64,000 nt of DNA from Trichomonas vaginalis G3 (taxonomy: Eukaryota > Parabasalia > Trichomonadida > Trichomonadidae), in the NCBI RefSeq assembly GCF_026262505.1, contig NC_067206.1, positions 4,926,879 through 4,990,878 of the forward strand, read 5' to 3'. The first letter of the stretch is position 1; the number at the start of each line of letters is the position of its first letter. Made by a program: the position numbers and the translations under genes. Below, one piece after another: positions 1-9,719 of this stretch. The notes beneath the pieces were generated by a model, which was given only the letters and a program-made list of their open reading frames with translations, was not told the origin of the DNA and searched no databases.

Positions 1-458
1 GAAACACCACAGCAACTAATGTCGGGTTCTATTTCTTTGATGCTTATATCGTCTGCCTCTGTCAAAAGTTTCAATAGTTCTTTCAAAACTTCATGAGGTG
101 CAATGACATATGAGTTCACTTTTACAGGGTTGTGTTCGACCAAGTTTAACATTATACTTAAAGCTTGACAAATCTTCTCCTGAGTTTGAAGTTTGTCTTT
201 CAGTTGTTGGTAGTCATTTCGAATATCTGCAACAGAACTTAAGTCTCTGCTAACTTCAGGATATGTTGGTTGTTCTTTTACAGGAACAATTGTTATACCA
301 TCTTCGTCTTCGTATGGTTTCCCCACTTCAACATCTCTGTCTTTGACATTGACAATAACACTTTGACTGTTTGTTTGAGTTGGTGAATTTAACTTCACAT
401 CTGCCACCGCCATTAAACCTTTTGAAACACTTACGCTTCTATTTTTCGGAAATGACAT
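1..458 (-). CDS. Polinton structural or accessory protein, C-terminus outside window
   Basis: An open frame begins at an ATG at 456-458 on the minus strand and runs off the left edge. The visible ~150 residues start MSFPKNRSVSVSKG and end near the motif EIEPDISCCG. The same motif type (DPEIECCG) occurs in the Polinton A gene at 46549-47190, which also sits divergent to a small plus-strand gene, so the two are probable orthologues. I recognise no catalytic motif. Its place beside capsid genes suggests a virion-associated or assembly role, but that is inference only. The start is supported by the 18-bp divergent spacer shared with the next gene. Confidence 0.55.
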   Translation of the reverse strand, partial: MSFPKNRSVSVSKGLMAVADVKLNSPTQTNSQSVIVNVKDRDVEVGKPYEDEDGITIVPVKEQPTYPEVSRDLSSVADIRNDYQQLKDKLQTQEKICQALSIMLNLVEHNPVKVNSYVIAPHEVLKELLKLLTEADDISIKEIEPDISCCGV

Positions 459-476
459 TTTACTTAGAATAAAAAG
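459..476. promoter_or_regulatory. Compact divergent promoter
   Basis: Only 18 bp separate the start codons of two divergent genes. The spacer contains TTAGAATAAAA. Equivalent spacers in Polinton A at 45510-45526 and 47191-47215 carry the same AGAATAAA core. This points to a shared bidirectional start signal in these elements. The function is inferred from position and recurrence. Confidence 0.45.
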
Positions 477-896
477 ATGGACGTATTCGGATATCTTATT
501 GAATTGAAGCAGAACAAAGTTTATACTCACAAACAATACAAATACATTGACAGAATAGTTCTTTACACAAACAATGGAAAATGTTATAGAATAGCAGTCT
601 TTGCTGAACCTAAATATTTTCATAAAGCAAAGAAAGTTGGTATAACTGAAATGGTGAAAGTTCTTGAAGCAGACAAAAATATAACTTCAAAACTTACAGA
701 TATTACTAAAGGAAAGTTTATAATACAATATTATGTCAAAACTGGCGTACTGTCAATATTTGACGGAGAGAAGTCAGTTCAAGAACAACTTACTGACCTG
801 CTGCCAAAATCTGCTCGATGGAAGCTGTCGTTATGCCAATCTGAGGAGCCCCAGCAGGTTTCATCGAACGAATCTTCAAAAGAGCATCTTCCGTGA
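477..896 (+). CDS. Polinton protein of unknown function, 139 aa
   Basis: The frame starts at the ATG directly after the divergent spacer. The product starts MDVFGYLIELKQNKVYTHKQ and is rich in Lys and Tyr, with no membrane segment. Its last ~107 bp overlap the 3' end of the convergent capsid-type gene. A shorter, damaged gene at 47216 in Polinton A holds the same position next to the orthologue of the neighbouring gene, which supports this as a real gene. I do not recognise a family. Confidence 0.5.
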   Translation: MDVFGYLIELKQNKVYTHKQYKYIDRIVLYTNNGKCYRIAVFAEPKYFHKAKKVGITEMVKVLEADKNITSKLTDITKGKFIIQYYVKTGVLSIFDGEKSVQEQLTDLLPKSARWKLSLCQSEEPQQVSSNESSKEHLP

Positions 897-2394
897 AAAG
901 TGCTATTGGTTTTGTAAACTTCTTTGCTCTCAATTCATCTGGACCGTCTCTGTCACCAGTATATTGTATTTGTACAGTACCAACAGTTGAAATACCACCC
1001 ATAAAGTCTTCTGAGTCAGCAAATGGAATGCCAAGCCAAAAGTTTGAACGGTCTCCATTTGTATATTGAGTTTTTTGACCTCCTGTATGAGTCCATACTT
1101 TCACATATGGCATAATAGAATTTTGCATTTCAGGGTTAATGGTTGTTGTGAAGTTGTTGTTAAAGTTCATAGCATCTAATGTCAAGTTGTATGACCTCAT
1201 ATCCTCAACTGTAGAATATTCTTCTCTTGGATAATATTTGCCATCTATGTTTATATGATATTTAATACCAGGGTTGTAGAAACAAGAATAGTCATTTATA
1301 GTTCGTCTGAACAGTACAAACATAGTATCTGCATGTTTCATTGCAGTTGTTAAAGCAATATCTGTTCTTGCACCTGGGTCAGCACTTTGGTTTCCAACTT
1401 CACCTGCAAAGTCTTTGACAGATATTTGGTGTATAGGGAACATAAGTGGAACTGCAATATATTTGGCAGCTAAAGCATTTGAAATATCTGGGTCCAACAT
1501 ATAGACTGCAAGTCTGCTTTCTATTCTCTTGCATTCAAATTTTTCGCATGTGAACTTAACTGGGTCCCAAGCAGTTCCAGCAGCATTGAAATAATAGTTT
1601 ACTTCATTGTTGAGGTTTGAGAAACCAAAGTCTAAGTCAACTTTGTCTTTGCAAAAGTCACAGAACTTGGCTCCACCAGTTCCAGCTACAGTAATGCTGA
1701 ATGGGTCTTGTGTTGGTGCAATGACTAAGTTATTTTTGCTTGGAGTAAGTTCGATAGAAATTTTTCCTGCCCAGTTTGGCAAGTATCTTAAAAACCTGAA
1801 GATGAGGAAAGATGACAAAGGAACTCTAAGTTTGAGTTTTACTTTGGTTACTACTGCTGCAGTTTGTCCAGAAAGGTCAACATAAACTCCTGGAACGTTA
1901 GGGTCAAGTCTTCTTATTTTCTCAATAGTTGCATATTGGTCTGTTTGTTCTCTAGCTTGTGGTTGTACTGAGTTTCTCAAAGCGAACCATTCATAGTTTG
2001 CCCATGTTACTGTTTGAACTAAGTCAGAGTTAGAATATATCTTATATCCCATGAAAACTTCTGGAGCATATTGGTATCCGACATAGAAAATTCCATTGCA
2101 ACCTTTCTTGTCAGACAACTTGGCAGAAGGTTTTATTTCAATGTCTTGTTCCACGTATAAGAATGAGTTGTCAATAGAAATAATATGAAACCTGTCGCAA
2201 GCAATATCTACTGTTGTTGAAGAACCTTCTCCAAACTCACCTACGTTTCCATAAGAAACAGCAGTTGTATATTCGTAAGTTCCAGGAACTATTTCTGACC
2301 TTCTAATGGCATTGTCGCATTCGTTATACCATTCGGAAACATTTCCGTTCATGGCATCCAAAACTGTTGGCGTTATATTCTGAGCGGCGTACAT
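790..2394 (-). CDS. Polinton major capsid-type protein, 534 aa
   Basis: The product is a 534-residue beta-rich protein without membrane segments. The length suits the double jelly-roll major capsid proteins of Polintons. A central block (RVPLSSFLIFRFLRYLPNWA, about residues 190-210) and an earlier GYQYAPEVFMGYKIYSN block have counterparts in the broken gene at 10921-12487 of Polinton A, so both belong to one family. It is followed by the 244-aa and 889-aa genes on the same strand, as expected for a structural cluster. The capsid assignment rests on length, composition, context and conservation between two Polintons; no structural search was run. The frame looks whole. Confidence 0.6.
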   Translation of the reverse strand: MYAAQNITPTVLDAMNGNVSEWYNECDNAIRRSEIVPGTYEYTTAVSYGNVGEFGEGSSTTVDIACDRFHIISIDNSFLYVEQDIEIKPSAKLSDKKGCNGIFYVGYQYAPEVFMGYKIYSNSDLVQTVTWANYEWFALRNSVQPQAREQTDQYATIEKIRRLDPNVPGVYVDLSGQTAAVVTKVKLKLRVPLSSFLIFRFLRYLPNWAGKISIELTPSKNNLVIAPTQDPFSITVAGTGGAKFCDFCKDKVDLDFGFSNLNNEVNYYFNAAGTAWDPVKFTCEKFECKRIESRLAVYMLDPDISNALAAKYIAVPLMFPIHQISVKDFAGEVGNQSADPGARTDIALTTAMKHADTMFVLFRRTINDYSCFYNPGIKYHINIDGKYYPREEYSTVEDMRSYNLTLDAMNFNNNFTTTINPEMQNSIMPYVKVWTHTGGQKTQYTNGDRSNFWLGIPFADSEDFMGGISTVGTVQIQYTGDRDGPDELRAKKFTKPIALFTEDALLKIRSMKPAGAPQIGITTASIEQILAAGQ

Positions 2395-2426
2395 TTCATA
2401 TGGGTAAAAATATAGAATAGTTGAAT

Positions 2427-3161
2427 TTATGTGTCATAATAGAACCCACTCGTACCAAGCTTTACTTTCTTCCTGACTGAGTTTTTAACTCTTCTTTTTC
2501 CTTCATTGCCACTACTTTCACTAGATGAAGTTACTTCTTCACTACTTTCACTTTGTTCTACTCTTCTCTTCTTCTTTGGTGTCGCTTTTGGTAACTTGCC
2601 CTCTGCTTCAAGTTGTTGCATCTTTGCCTCATGTTCACCTAGTATGTTGTAAATTTCCCATGTCCTTTTTGCCTTTGGGCTCTGGTCGCCCATCTCAGGT
2701 AACCTATATCCTAGAAAGATTTTGTCATAGTTTGTATTTGAGTCTTCGCGTATTGTTTGCATGACTCTTTCCTGAGTTTCCGGTTCAAGCTCTTCAAACA
2801 GAGCTTGTCCATATGGAATAAGCTCGTTTCCAAATATATGTTTTTGTAGCCATTCTGGTTTTCTTTCCATGTTACCAATAATATCTTTTGTGAATGGGAA
2901 AGCTTTTACCCAATGTTTCAGTCTTGCGTCATTTATTTCTGTAGTTGGTTTTATTTTGTCAAGGAACATGTTTTTCAATACTAACATTTCATTTGGTACT
3001 GTCCATTTGAGTTTTCTTAAATATTCATCCCTTCTCGGTTCATTGTCTGCAAAGTAAGTTTTTATGACATTTTGCAAACTTTCGTTTGCAAGGTCATGTA
3101 CAATAGGTTCTCTTCCTTCTCTCCCTAACTTTCTTTCTAAACTCTTCACCAAATATACCAT
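2427..3161 (-). CDS. Polinton basic-tail protein, 244 aa
   Basis: The first ~180 residues are mixed charged and helical in character. The last ~60 residues are strongly basic and serine-rich (KKKRRVEQSESSEEVTSSS, then a second KR-rich run), like a nucleic-acid-binding or nuclear-localising tail. It sits 32 bp from the capsid-type gene and overlaps the 3' end of the 889-aa gene by 68 bp if the first ATG is used. A virion core or DNA-packaging role is plausible but inferred; the family is not recognised. Confidence 0.5.
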   Translation of the reverse strand: MVYLVKSLERKLGREGREPIVHDLANESLQNVIKTYFADNEPRRDEYLRKLKWTVPNEMLVLKNMFLDKIKPTTEINDARLKHWVKAFPFTKDIIGNMERKPEWLQKHIFGNELIPYGQALFEELEPETQERVMQTIREDSNTNYDKIFLGYRLPEMGDQSPKAKRTWEIYNILGEHEAKMQQLEAEGKLPKATPKKKRRVEQSESSEEVTSSSESSGNEGKRRVKNSVRKKVKLGTSGFYYDT

Positions 3162-5763
3162 CTCTATGGTTCTGTGTAGTTCTTTGAGATAAATGTTCTA
3201 GAACGTCAGGTGTTATATTTCCATCAGCCATGTTCATTTCATACTGGTCCAAAATATCTGCATCTTTCATATCTTTCAATGGCATTAAAGCCGCGCTGAA
3301 AATACCAGCTATATCTGGTTCACCATTCACTTCCATTGCGTCTACAACTTCTTGGAATTGAGGTTGTAAGTTTATGAACCACCTATCCGGATTAGCTTTA
3401 TGACCCCATCTCATTGTAGTTCCATAGTCTGCAGAAACAAAAGTAGGTTTGTTTCCATATTGGCTAGGTTCTGAATGAACTTTAAACAATGTTTCATTTC
3501 TATATGTTTTGTTGAAATTTAACCTTTTATTTTCACCGAGTTCAGCCAAAGATTGAACGTTATATGGTCGTAAGTAAAAAGGATTATTGTATTTGCGTAC
3601 ATTTTCTTTCAGTACTTCCATTCTATGCTGAATATTTTCATCTGATGTTGGAGTCTTTTGTATGTCGGCGAACATTTTTCGATATTCTTCTACTCTGTCA
3701 GCCGAATTTTTCTTAGACTCTTGGAAAGATTCCATATTCTCCGCATACACTTGTTGAGGGTCAAGATTTTTCGGCTGTTCCAAATCTTCATCTAGTTCTG
3801 TGAAGTTAGTTTCCAAATGAGGGACTTGTTCGTTTCCTTCAGGCTCTTCTAGCTGTTGTTGCTGAACTATTTCTTCCATGTCTGGTTGTATCTGAACTTC
3901 TTCCTGTGGAGTTTCTTGTACCTCATCTGCTGGCATTTCATATATTCCGAGACCGTTTTTAAAAAGTTCCCTATCTAAGTCATCCGGACTCATAAACCTT
4001 TCTTCTTTCGTTCCGTCTCTATTTTTTACGCGTTTCATGACGAAAGTTGAATTATCATTTAGCTCTGACATCAAATATCTCGGAGTAAATTCATCCATGT
4101 CATTTGGATGATATGCTATTAAATCATATCCCTTAGCGAGCTTGTATTTTCCAGGTTTGAAATTATATCCCATTTGGTGCTGAACCATAAAGCTAAATAG
4201 GTTCGGGTCAGTATTTCCTTCCTTGAACTTTTTAATAGCTTCTTTATATCTGTCACTAAAGTCAAGAGTATCTGGGTAACCATAATCTTCCTTAAGCATT
4301 TTTAAGAATTCTTGGTTTCCTTGTTCTCTACTTCTTTTATGTCCTTGCTCTGTTTGTGGTTGTTGTTGTGCAGGGTTTTGAACTGTTGGTTGTTGTGTAG
4401 TGTTTTGAACTGTTGGTTGTGGTGCTGGATTTTGAACTGTTGGTTGTTGTTGTTGTTTTGGTGCATGCCTGTGTCTGTGTCCATGTGACGATGTAAATGT
4501 TTTAGGTAGTCCTGGTGCAGGTGCTTCTCTTGGAGGGTTTGGTGGTATATAAGTTCCACTAGCTAGTATATAAGTTCCACCAGCTGGTATATAAGTTCCA
4601 CCAGCTGGCACATATGTTCCATCTGCAGCATAATGTCCTACCTGACTTTTCGTTCTTAAGAAAGCATTTACTAGGTCTGTTTTGGTCTGTTGTAACTCTT
4701 TTTCTTGACTTTCCACAACAGTTGCTCTAACGGCGTCATAGGCACTTTGAACTGCCTGTCTCGTTGCTGCATCTGTTATTTTCGTCATATTTTGTGCTAC
4801 TTCGCTTAACTCTTTGTCGAAACCTTCAGACTTCAGTTTCTTTCCAGATGAGAAGTCGTTCACTAGTTTCACCTTACTATGAAGAGCTTCGAAGGCGTTC
4901 TTAAAGTCAGCATTCATTAAAGCTTCATTTGAACTGTCTTCATCCGCTTGTATTTTTGTCCTTATTGACCCTATAAGTTGGGCTGCTTTAGCGTTGGCTT
5001 GGGCATCTAACCAGTCATTATTAGCTTTTATAATATCTGCGCTTTTCATTGCCTTTTGCATGGCTGCGTCGTTATTTTTACTTTCTTGTGCTAAGTTTTC
5101 ATACTGTACGGTTTGGTTTTGCAACTGTAAAAGTTTTTCTGCCTTTACATTTGCTTCAACTTCTTTTTTATACTCATCGCTATCCATATATGTCTTCATG
5201 GCTTTTTGTTTTATCTCTTCATCTTTCAGTACTTTATATTGAGTAGTATGGTTTTTCAAATTTATAACATCTTGTTCCATTTTTGCTACTTCTGCTGCTT
5301 TTTCTGACACTTTTTTCGCATATTCCTCTGTACTTAGTTCTTTCAGTTGTTCTTCTTTCTTCATTTTCTCTACGTTTAACTCATTTAGTTTCTTTGTGTG
5401 TCTGTCATATTCTAGTTTCTTTTCGTTTTCACTTATTTGTTTCTGTATGTCTATGTTTGACTTTTTGACATCTGTTATTTGATTTTTGAGTGAACTCAAA
5501 TTCATTTGACTTTGAGGGTTATAAGCTGTTCCGTCTGCAGCTCCACCATAGCCTGCCATTTTCGCTAAAAGTGCCGCTCTTAAACCTCCACTCTGTGCAC
5601 CAATAACTCGGTTTAAAAACATAGGGTTGCTTGACATTTGTTGCAACATAGTGGGGTCATTCATCATTTGTTGTTGCAACTGTTGTTGTGGTGTCAGTTT
5701 TACTATTGGATGTTTCAATGCTCCCTTCCTCTTACGTATATTCTTACGTAGCTTACGTGGCAT
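3094..5763 (-). CDS. Polinton large coiled-coil/low-complexity protein, 889 aa
   Basis: The N-terminus is highly basic (MPRKLRKNIRKRKGALKHP). A Gln/Met-rich stretch and a long coiled-coil (about residues 85-370, Lys/Glu-rich) follow. The middle (about 390-480) has two sets of short repeats: three or four copies of a GTYIPA unit and three copies of a PTVQN unit with poly-Gln. The last 400 residues are acidic and globular-looking and end in a basic tail. The design resembles a scaffold, tegument or minor virion protein. It is the first gene of the minus-strand cluster. No enzyme motif is visible and the family is not recognised. Confidence 0.55.
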   Translation of the reverse strand: MPRKLRKNIRKRKGALKHPIVKLTPQQQLQQQMMNDPTMLQQMSSNPMFLNRVIGAQSGGLRAALLAKMAGYGGAADGTAYNPQSQMNLSSLKNQITDVKKSNIDIQKQISENEKKLEYDRHTKKLNELNVEKMKKEEQLKELSTEEYAKKVSEKAAEVAKMEQDVINLKNHTTQYKVLKDEEIKQKAMKTYMDSDEYKKEVEANVKAEKLLQLQNQTVQYENLAQESKNNDAAMQKAMKSADIIKANNDWLDAQANAKAAQLIGSIRTKIQADEDSSNEALMNADFKNAFEALHSKVKLVNDFSSGKKLKSEGFDKELSEVAQNMTKITDAATRQAVQSAYDAVRATVVESQEKELQQTKTDLVNAFLRTKSQVGHYAADGTYVPAGGTYIPAGGTYILASGTYIPPNPPREAPAPGLPKTFTSSHGHRHRHAPKQQQQPTVQNPAPQPTVQNTTQQPTVQNPAQQQPQTEQGHKRSREQGNQEFLKMLKEDYGYPDTLDFSDRYKEAIKKFKEGNTDPNLFSFMVQHQMGYNFKPGKYKLAKGYDLIAYHPNDMDEFTPRYLMSELNDNSTFVMKRVKNRDGTKEERFMSPDDLDRELFKNGLGIYEMPADEVQETPQEEVQIQPDMEEIVQQQQLEEPEGNEQVPHLETNFTELDEDLEQPKNLDPQQVYAENMESFQESKKNSADRVEEYRKMFADIQKTPTSDENIQHRMEVLKENVRKYNNPFYLRPYNVQSLAELGENKRLNFNKTYRNETLFKVHSEPSQYGNKPTFVSADYGTTMRWGHKANPDRWFINLQPQFQEVVDAMEVNGEPDIAGIFSAALMPLKDMKDADILDQYEMNMADGNITPDVLEHLSQRTTQNHRDGIFGEEFRKKVRERRKRTYCT

Positions 5764-5870
5764 TTTAAGTGAAGTTAAAAAGCGGTTTTTGACAGATGTT
5801 TATATGACACTTTTTGTTCAGCACAAAAAACTACTCGGTCAAAGTGTTGTCGGTTTTGTAAAATAACCGT

Positions 5871-6368
5871 CCTATCTCATTCTATAAGGGGGAAAAGGCT
5901 TCTCAAAGTATACTTCCTTGGAACGCCTGTAACTTTTCCTGTAGCGACGATAGACCCTTACTTGTCCGGACAAAGTTATACTATTTTGAGTGCTCTACAA
6001 AAAAGTCAACGGCTGGTCGGCTGGGGTTCGGTCCTCCTCTTGGGTCTTGGGCAAAATTTCTTAGGGCTAGAAGGGGCGCAGCCCCTGGAAGCCCCTCATA
6101 CCTGACCTTAAGTACCTTAATATGTACGTAAAAATTAATGAAATTTATTTTGAATGTAGAACCGAGCAATTTTCAAATTTTGTGCTTTTTTTGAATTTTC
6201 TCGATACCAGATAAGTTGTGTTGGCTAAATAATATATGGATACAATGTGTCTTATAGATGAATATATGCACAAAGTTTAAGAGGCCATTTTCTTTCAGAA
6301 ACCGAGATTTGTGAATTTTTTCAAATTTTGTGCTTTTTTTGATATTGAAATTTCATTTCATTTTTTTG
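5871..6368. other. Intergenic, Polinton 1 edge to MULE
   Basis: No gene is supported here. There is a GC-rich hairpin at 6073-6085 (GGGGC-GCA-GCCCC). A ~24-bp segment rich in TTTTCAAATTTTGTGC occurs twice in direct orientation, near 6169 and 6317. That segment may be a degraded terminal or subterminal part of the following MULE, but no matching inverted end was found past the transposase gene. Confidence 0.4.
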
Positions 6369-8040
6369 ATGCATATCGATGCACCATGCGAACTTAAAGA
6401 AAGGCTATCTTATATAGATGCTATGAAAGCTGTCATTGATAACGAATGCCATGCAGGTTGTCCATATCAATTAAAAAAAATCCAAATTTAGGGGGAACAA
6501 AATTAAAATTCAGGTGCAGTGCAGATAAATGTGAAGCATGTATCTCATTTCTAAAGGATGATGAAGAATATATCCTAACAGAATATAATGGAACACATAA
6601 TCACAATCAAATCAAAGATGAGACAAAGAAATACCACACATTATCACAATGCTATCGTCGGGTACTTATTAATTTTATAAAACAGGGGGTGATCCGAAAA
6701 TGGCTCAAATTGAATGCGACAAAAAACTTGATCTGGATGATCCACTTAACAGGCCATCTTTTTTGAATGCATCTTCAGATCAAATGAAAACAATTCAGGA
6801 AAAAGGAAATAAAAAGATCAAAGGTATTCAAAAGTACGATGATAATCAATTCAAGTCAACTCAATTATTTAAGGGTATCAAAGAACAAGAGTCACCAAAA
6901 GATTTAATTTATTTCGATGTCGATAATTACAACAAACCAAAGAAATTAATCTTTTATTATGCTTCTTTCAAATTTCTGGACATAATCAAAATTGTGAAAG
7001 AGCATTTTATTGATGCAACCCATTCATTACTTGAATTTAAAATGTTGTTTTACATGATATCAGCCAAATTTCCAAATACACATGCATTCCCAATTTTTCA
7101 ATTTGTCGTTTATCCAAACACTTCAGAAAATATTGCATTCTGTCTCAAGGCATTTTTTAACTGGGCAAAAGTAAAACCAAAATATTTTATGTCAGATTGT
7201 GCACAAGAAATCGAAAATGCGATTATCAACTCTTTTCCAGAAGTTATCCTTCATTGGTGTGCAGTTCATGTAATGAGGGCGTTCAGAAAAAATTTGAAAG
7301 ATTATGCATTTGAGAGTTCAGACAAATTGATATTAGATACAAAAATGAACTATCTTGCATACGGCAGAAATGGCAAGAAAGAATGGATTGAACCAACGTT
7401 CAAAAAAATTCTGGAAATAGCCGAAAAATTCCCAGAATTTTCAAAATACATACAAAATCAATGGATATCAAACCAAGAAAGATGGACAGCCGCTGAAAGA
7501 GATGAAAATTTAGCTCTCACAAATAACATTTCAGAATCGATTAACAAAAAAATTAAATATTACTACTTTGGCGGAACAATTTTCATGAGATTTGATCGAT
7601 TTGTGATGAAATTAATCGATTTTATCGTTCCTTCATTTTATTACAGAATTTCTCAAGATATAAGGCTCAGAGACAAAATTCCAAATCCGTTGCCATCTGA
7701 AAAAAAGCCAAAAAAGTCTACAATCAGACTGGATACAGAAAAATGTATAATGCTCACTGATAAAATTAAATCGTTAATAGTTAACTCATCAGCAAACTTA
7801 AATACGCTTCAATTGGGTTTAGATGACCTACTTGATAAAGTTGTCAAGGCAGCAAAGGTTCAAAAACGAATGACCCAGTATTTTTCGAAATTAAGTATCC
7901 CAATGGAAATCAAGCTTAGTATTCTCACGCAAATTACAGAATTTGGATGCAATACCCCACAATTCATTGTTGAGAATGCCAAGTCTTTTCAAGATAAAAT
8001 TATTACAGATTTCCACCTTCAAATTTATACAACATTATAA
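6369..8040 (+). pseudogene. Mutator-like (MULE) transposase, frameshifted
   Basis: The N-terminal part has a Cys/His zinc-finger of the FLYWCH/WRKY-GCM1 sort (CSADKCEAC then THNHN). From 6700 a long frame holds a MULE transposase domain: DATHS (first Asp region), FMSDCAQEIENAI (second Asp), HWCAVHVMRAF (the usual C-x-x-H helix) and TNNISESINKKIK (Glu region). The gene reads in three frames, with shifts near the A-run at about 6470 and near 6690, so it is probably inactive although the catalytic part is one open frame of 446 codons. The ATG at 6369 is the first in the upstream frame (MHIDAPCELKERL). No terminal inverted repeats were found. Confidence 0.75.
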
Positions 8041-8120
8041 AAATTTATGAATAAAAACTTGATATAAAATAACATTTTTATTTTTACTAAGAAAAAAAGG
8101 TTTTTGATAATAAATTTATT

Positions 8121-8591
8121 TTATTTCGAAAAAGTAGCAATAATCGTAAAAGGGTATTGATAGGCTTGCTAAAGTAACTAATTTTAGCTGTCAAATACTT
8201 TTGTATTTTGAAGTAAATTAGTATAAATTTGTTTTTACTTTTATTTCGAAAAAGTAACAATAATCGTAAAAGGGTATTGATAGGCTTGCTAAAGTAACTA
8301 ATTTTAGCTGTCAAATACTTTTGTATTTTGAAGTAAATTAGTATAAATTTGTTTTTACTTTTATTTCGAAAAAGTAACAATAATCGTAAAAGGGTATTGA
8401 TAGGCTTGCTAAAGTAACTAATTTTAGCTGTCAAATACTTTTGTATTTTGAAGTAAATTAGTATAAATTTGTTTTTACTTTTATTTCGAAAAAGTAGCAA
8501 TAATCGTAAAAGGGTATTGATAGGCTTGCTAAAGTAACTAATTTTAGCTATCAAATACTTTTGTATTTTGAAGTAAATTAGTATAAATTTG
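8121..8591. repeat. Tandem repeat, 4 x 120 bp
   Basis: Four copies start at 8121, 8241, 8361 and 8481, each beginning TTATTTCGAAAAAGTA. They differ at only a few bases; the last is slightly short. Because 120 divides by three, a minus-strand open frame runs through all units, but its low complexity makes coding unlikely. The repeat follows the MULE transposase gene by about 80 bp and may be its subterminal region. Confidence 0.9.
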
Positions 8592-8781
8592 ATATTATTT
8601 TAACTCCCTTTGAAAACCTCAATTTTCCATACAGATGGAACGGGAATAGCATCCAATATTCCCTGACAATGGTTGCGCATTCTCAGTTCCCTCTATATTT
8701 CGAACGAAGCTCTCATCGGTCTTTTTTTTAATACTAAACGTTTTTTCCCCCTGTCACTTTTAGCTAAAATTTGGGTTTGCC
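8592..8781. other. Short unique spacer
   Basis: This stretch lies between the tandem repeat and the fold-back at the pogo end. No gene, RNA or repeat is evident. Confidence 0.5.
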
Positions 8782-9070
8782 TTGACAAAACTCCCTAATA
8801 TGCCAGGTTATAGTCCAAATGATTAGGAAAATTTTCCAATTTTCCAACAAAAATTTTCCAATTTTCCAACAAAAATTTTTTAATAAAATATTATTTTAGG
8901 GGGTTATACCGTGATATTAGCCTTGTACCGAAAAAAAGTGACGGGCAATGCCGTAAAATAATATTTTATTAAAAAATTTTTGGTGGAGAGTTGGAAAATT
9001 TTTGTTGGAAAATTGGAAAATTTTCCTAATCATTTGGACTATAACCTGGCATATTAGGGAGTTTTGTCAA
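8782..9070. repeat. Fold-back: 117-bp inverted duplication at the pogo end
   Basis: Positions 8782-8898 are an inverted copy of 8954-9070, with only a few mismatches. The inner copy holds the 3' end of the pogo transposase gene and its trailer. The outer copy lies outside the pogo terminus, so the transposon end (from 8907) sits in the loop. This looks like a hairpin-type rearrangement, or a truncated inverted second copy abutting the element. Confidence 0.85.
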
Positions 9071-9494
9071 CAACTCAGTGCTGGGATCAAGATAGTTTGT
9101 AATCCAAAAGTAGAAACGTTCCTTGGTGTCTTGTTCTGGCTTCCTGCAAAATCTGTGATTTGCAGAATTCTTCTTAATATTGTCAGAAATTGCGCAAATC
9201 ATGTCCATCGTCGTCAATTCTTCACCATTGATGTTAAAACGATTTCGATTACGGTAATTTCTTTTCTCTTGCAATTCTTTTTCTGCAGGAGTCAATTCAC
9301 GAACATACTTATTATGTTTGAGAGCTTCTACAGAACAAGGGCAAAGACCGCAGGCGGCAGCAGCATTTTGAACCGTTCTTAATGATACTGATTCTTGCCA
9401 TGCGCTAATAAATGAGTAGATAATGGCGTAGCGCATCATTGCAGCATTGCTGTTGAACTCTTGCTTCGGTGCCTTAATGTAATCTCTCAGATAA
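9026..9494 (-). pseudogene. pogo-like transposase, C-terminal part
   Basis: This is the C-terminal part of the transposase, separated from the rest by Polinton A. Its frame is in register with the part beyond Polinton A: on the other side the product ends KSKFTDY at the target duplication, and here it resumes LRDYIK and runs to a stop at 9026-9028. It contains a Cys-rich patch (AACGLCPCS) and a basic stretch after the catalytic domain. The frame within this part is intact. Confidence 0.8.
9490..9494. repeat. Target-site duplication of Polinton A (left)
   Basis: GATAA precedes the terminus AGTTAGTATGGG, and the same five bases follow the right terminus at 50777-50781. Five to six base pairs is the usual duplication for Polintons. 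Confidence 0.85.
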
Positions 9495-9719
9495 AGTTAG
9501 TATGGGTTAGTTGGGTACTGTTGCACTGCGTTCCACCGTACCCATTATATGTGAATTTGACACTTTACAAAACCGTTAACGTATATTTTACAACACAAAC
9601 GACAACACTAACTTAACCTTAAATATTTACAAAGCCGCCAACCACTTCACTAACGAACTCACTAATGTAAAAAATAAACGTTCTCACTATCGTTCTCACT
9701 AACGACTTCACTAATGTTC

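Larger units (their letters stand above)
1..5870. mobile_element. Polinton 1 (Maverick), right part, runs off the window
   Basis: This is a run of tightly packed genes: one cut by the window edge, one on the plus strand and three large ones on the minus strand. The 534-aa product shares conserved blocks with the capsid-type gene of Polinton A (10921-12487). The edge gene matches the gene at 46549-47190 of Polinton A, with a shared Asp/Glu-rich stretch ending in Cys-Cys-Gly. All frames inside the window look whole, so this copy appears young. Its outer end is not clear: I find no copy of the AGTTAGTAT-type terminus seen in A and B. The boundary is set where coding stops, and the true end could lie anywhere to about 6170. 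Confidence 0.7.

Noticed and set aside
5764-5900. Right terminus of Polinton 1 near a TCGGTTTTGTAAAATAACCG segment
   Set aside because: It faintly resembles the GACACTTTACAAAACCG stretch in the A and B ends, but no AGTTAGTAT-type end or duplication follows.
8087-8554. 155-aa minus-strand open frame across the 120-bp tandem repeat
   Set aside because: It exists only because the repeat length divides by three; the product is Leu/Lys/Ile low complexity with no start context.
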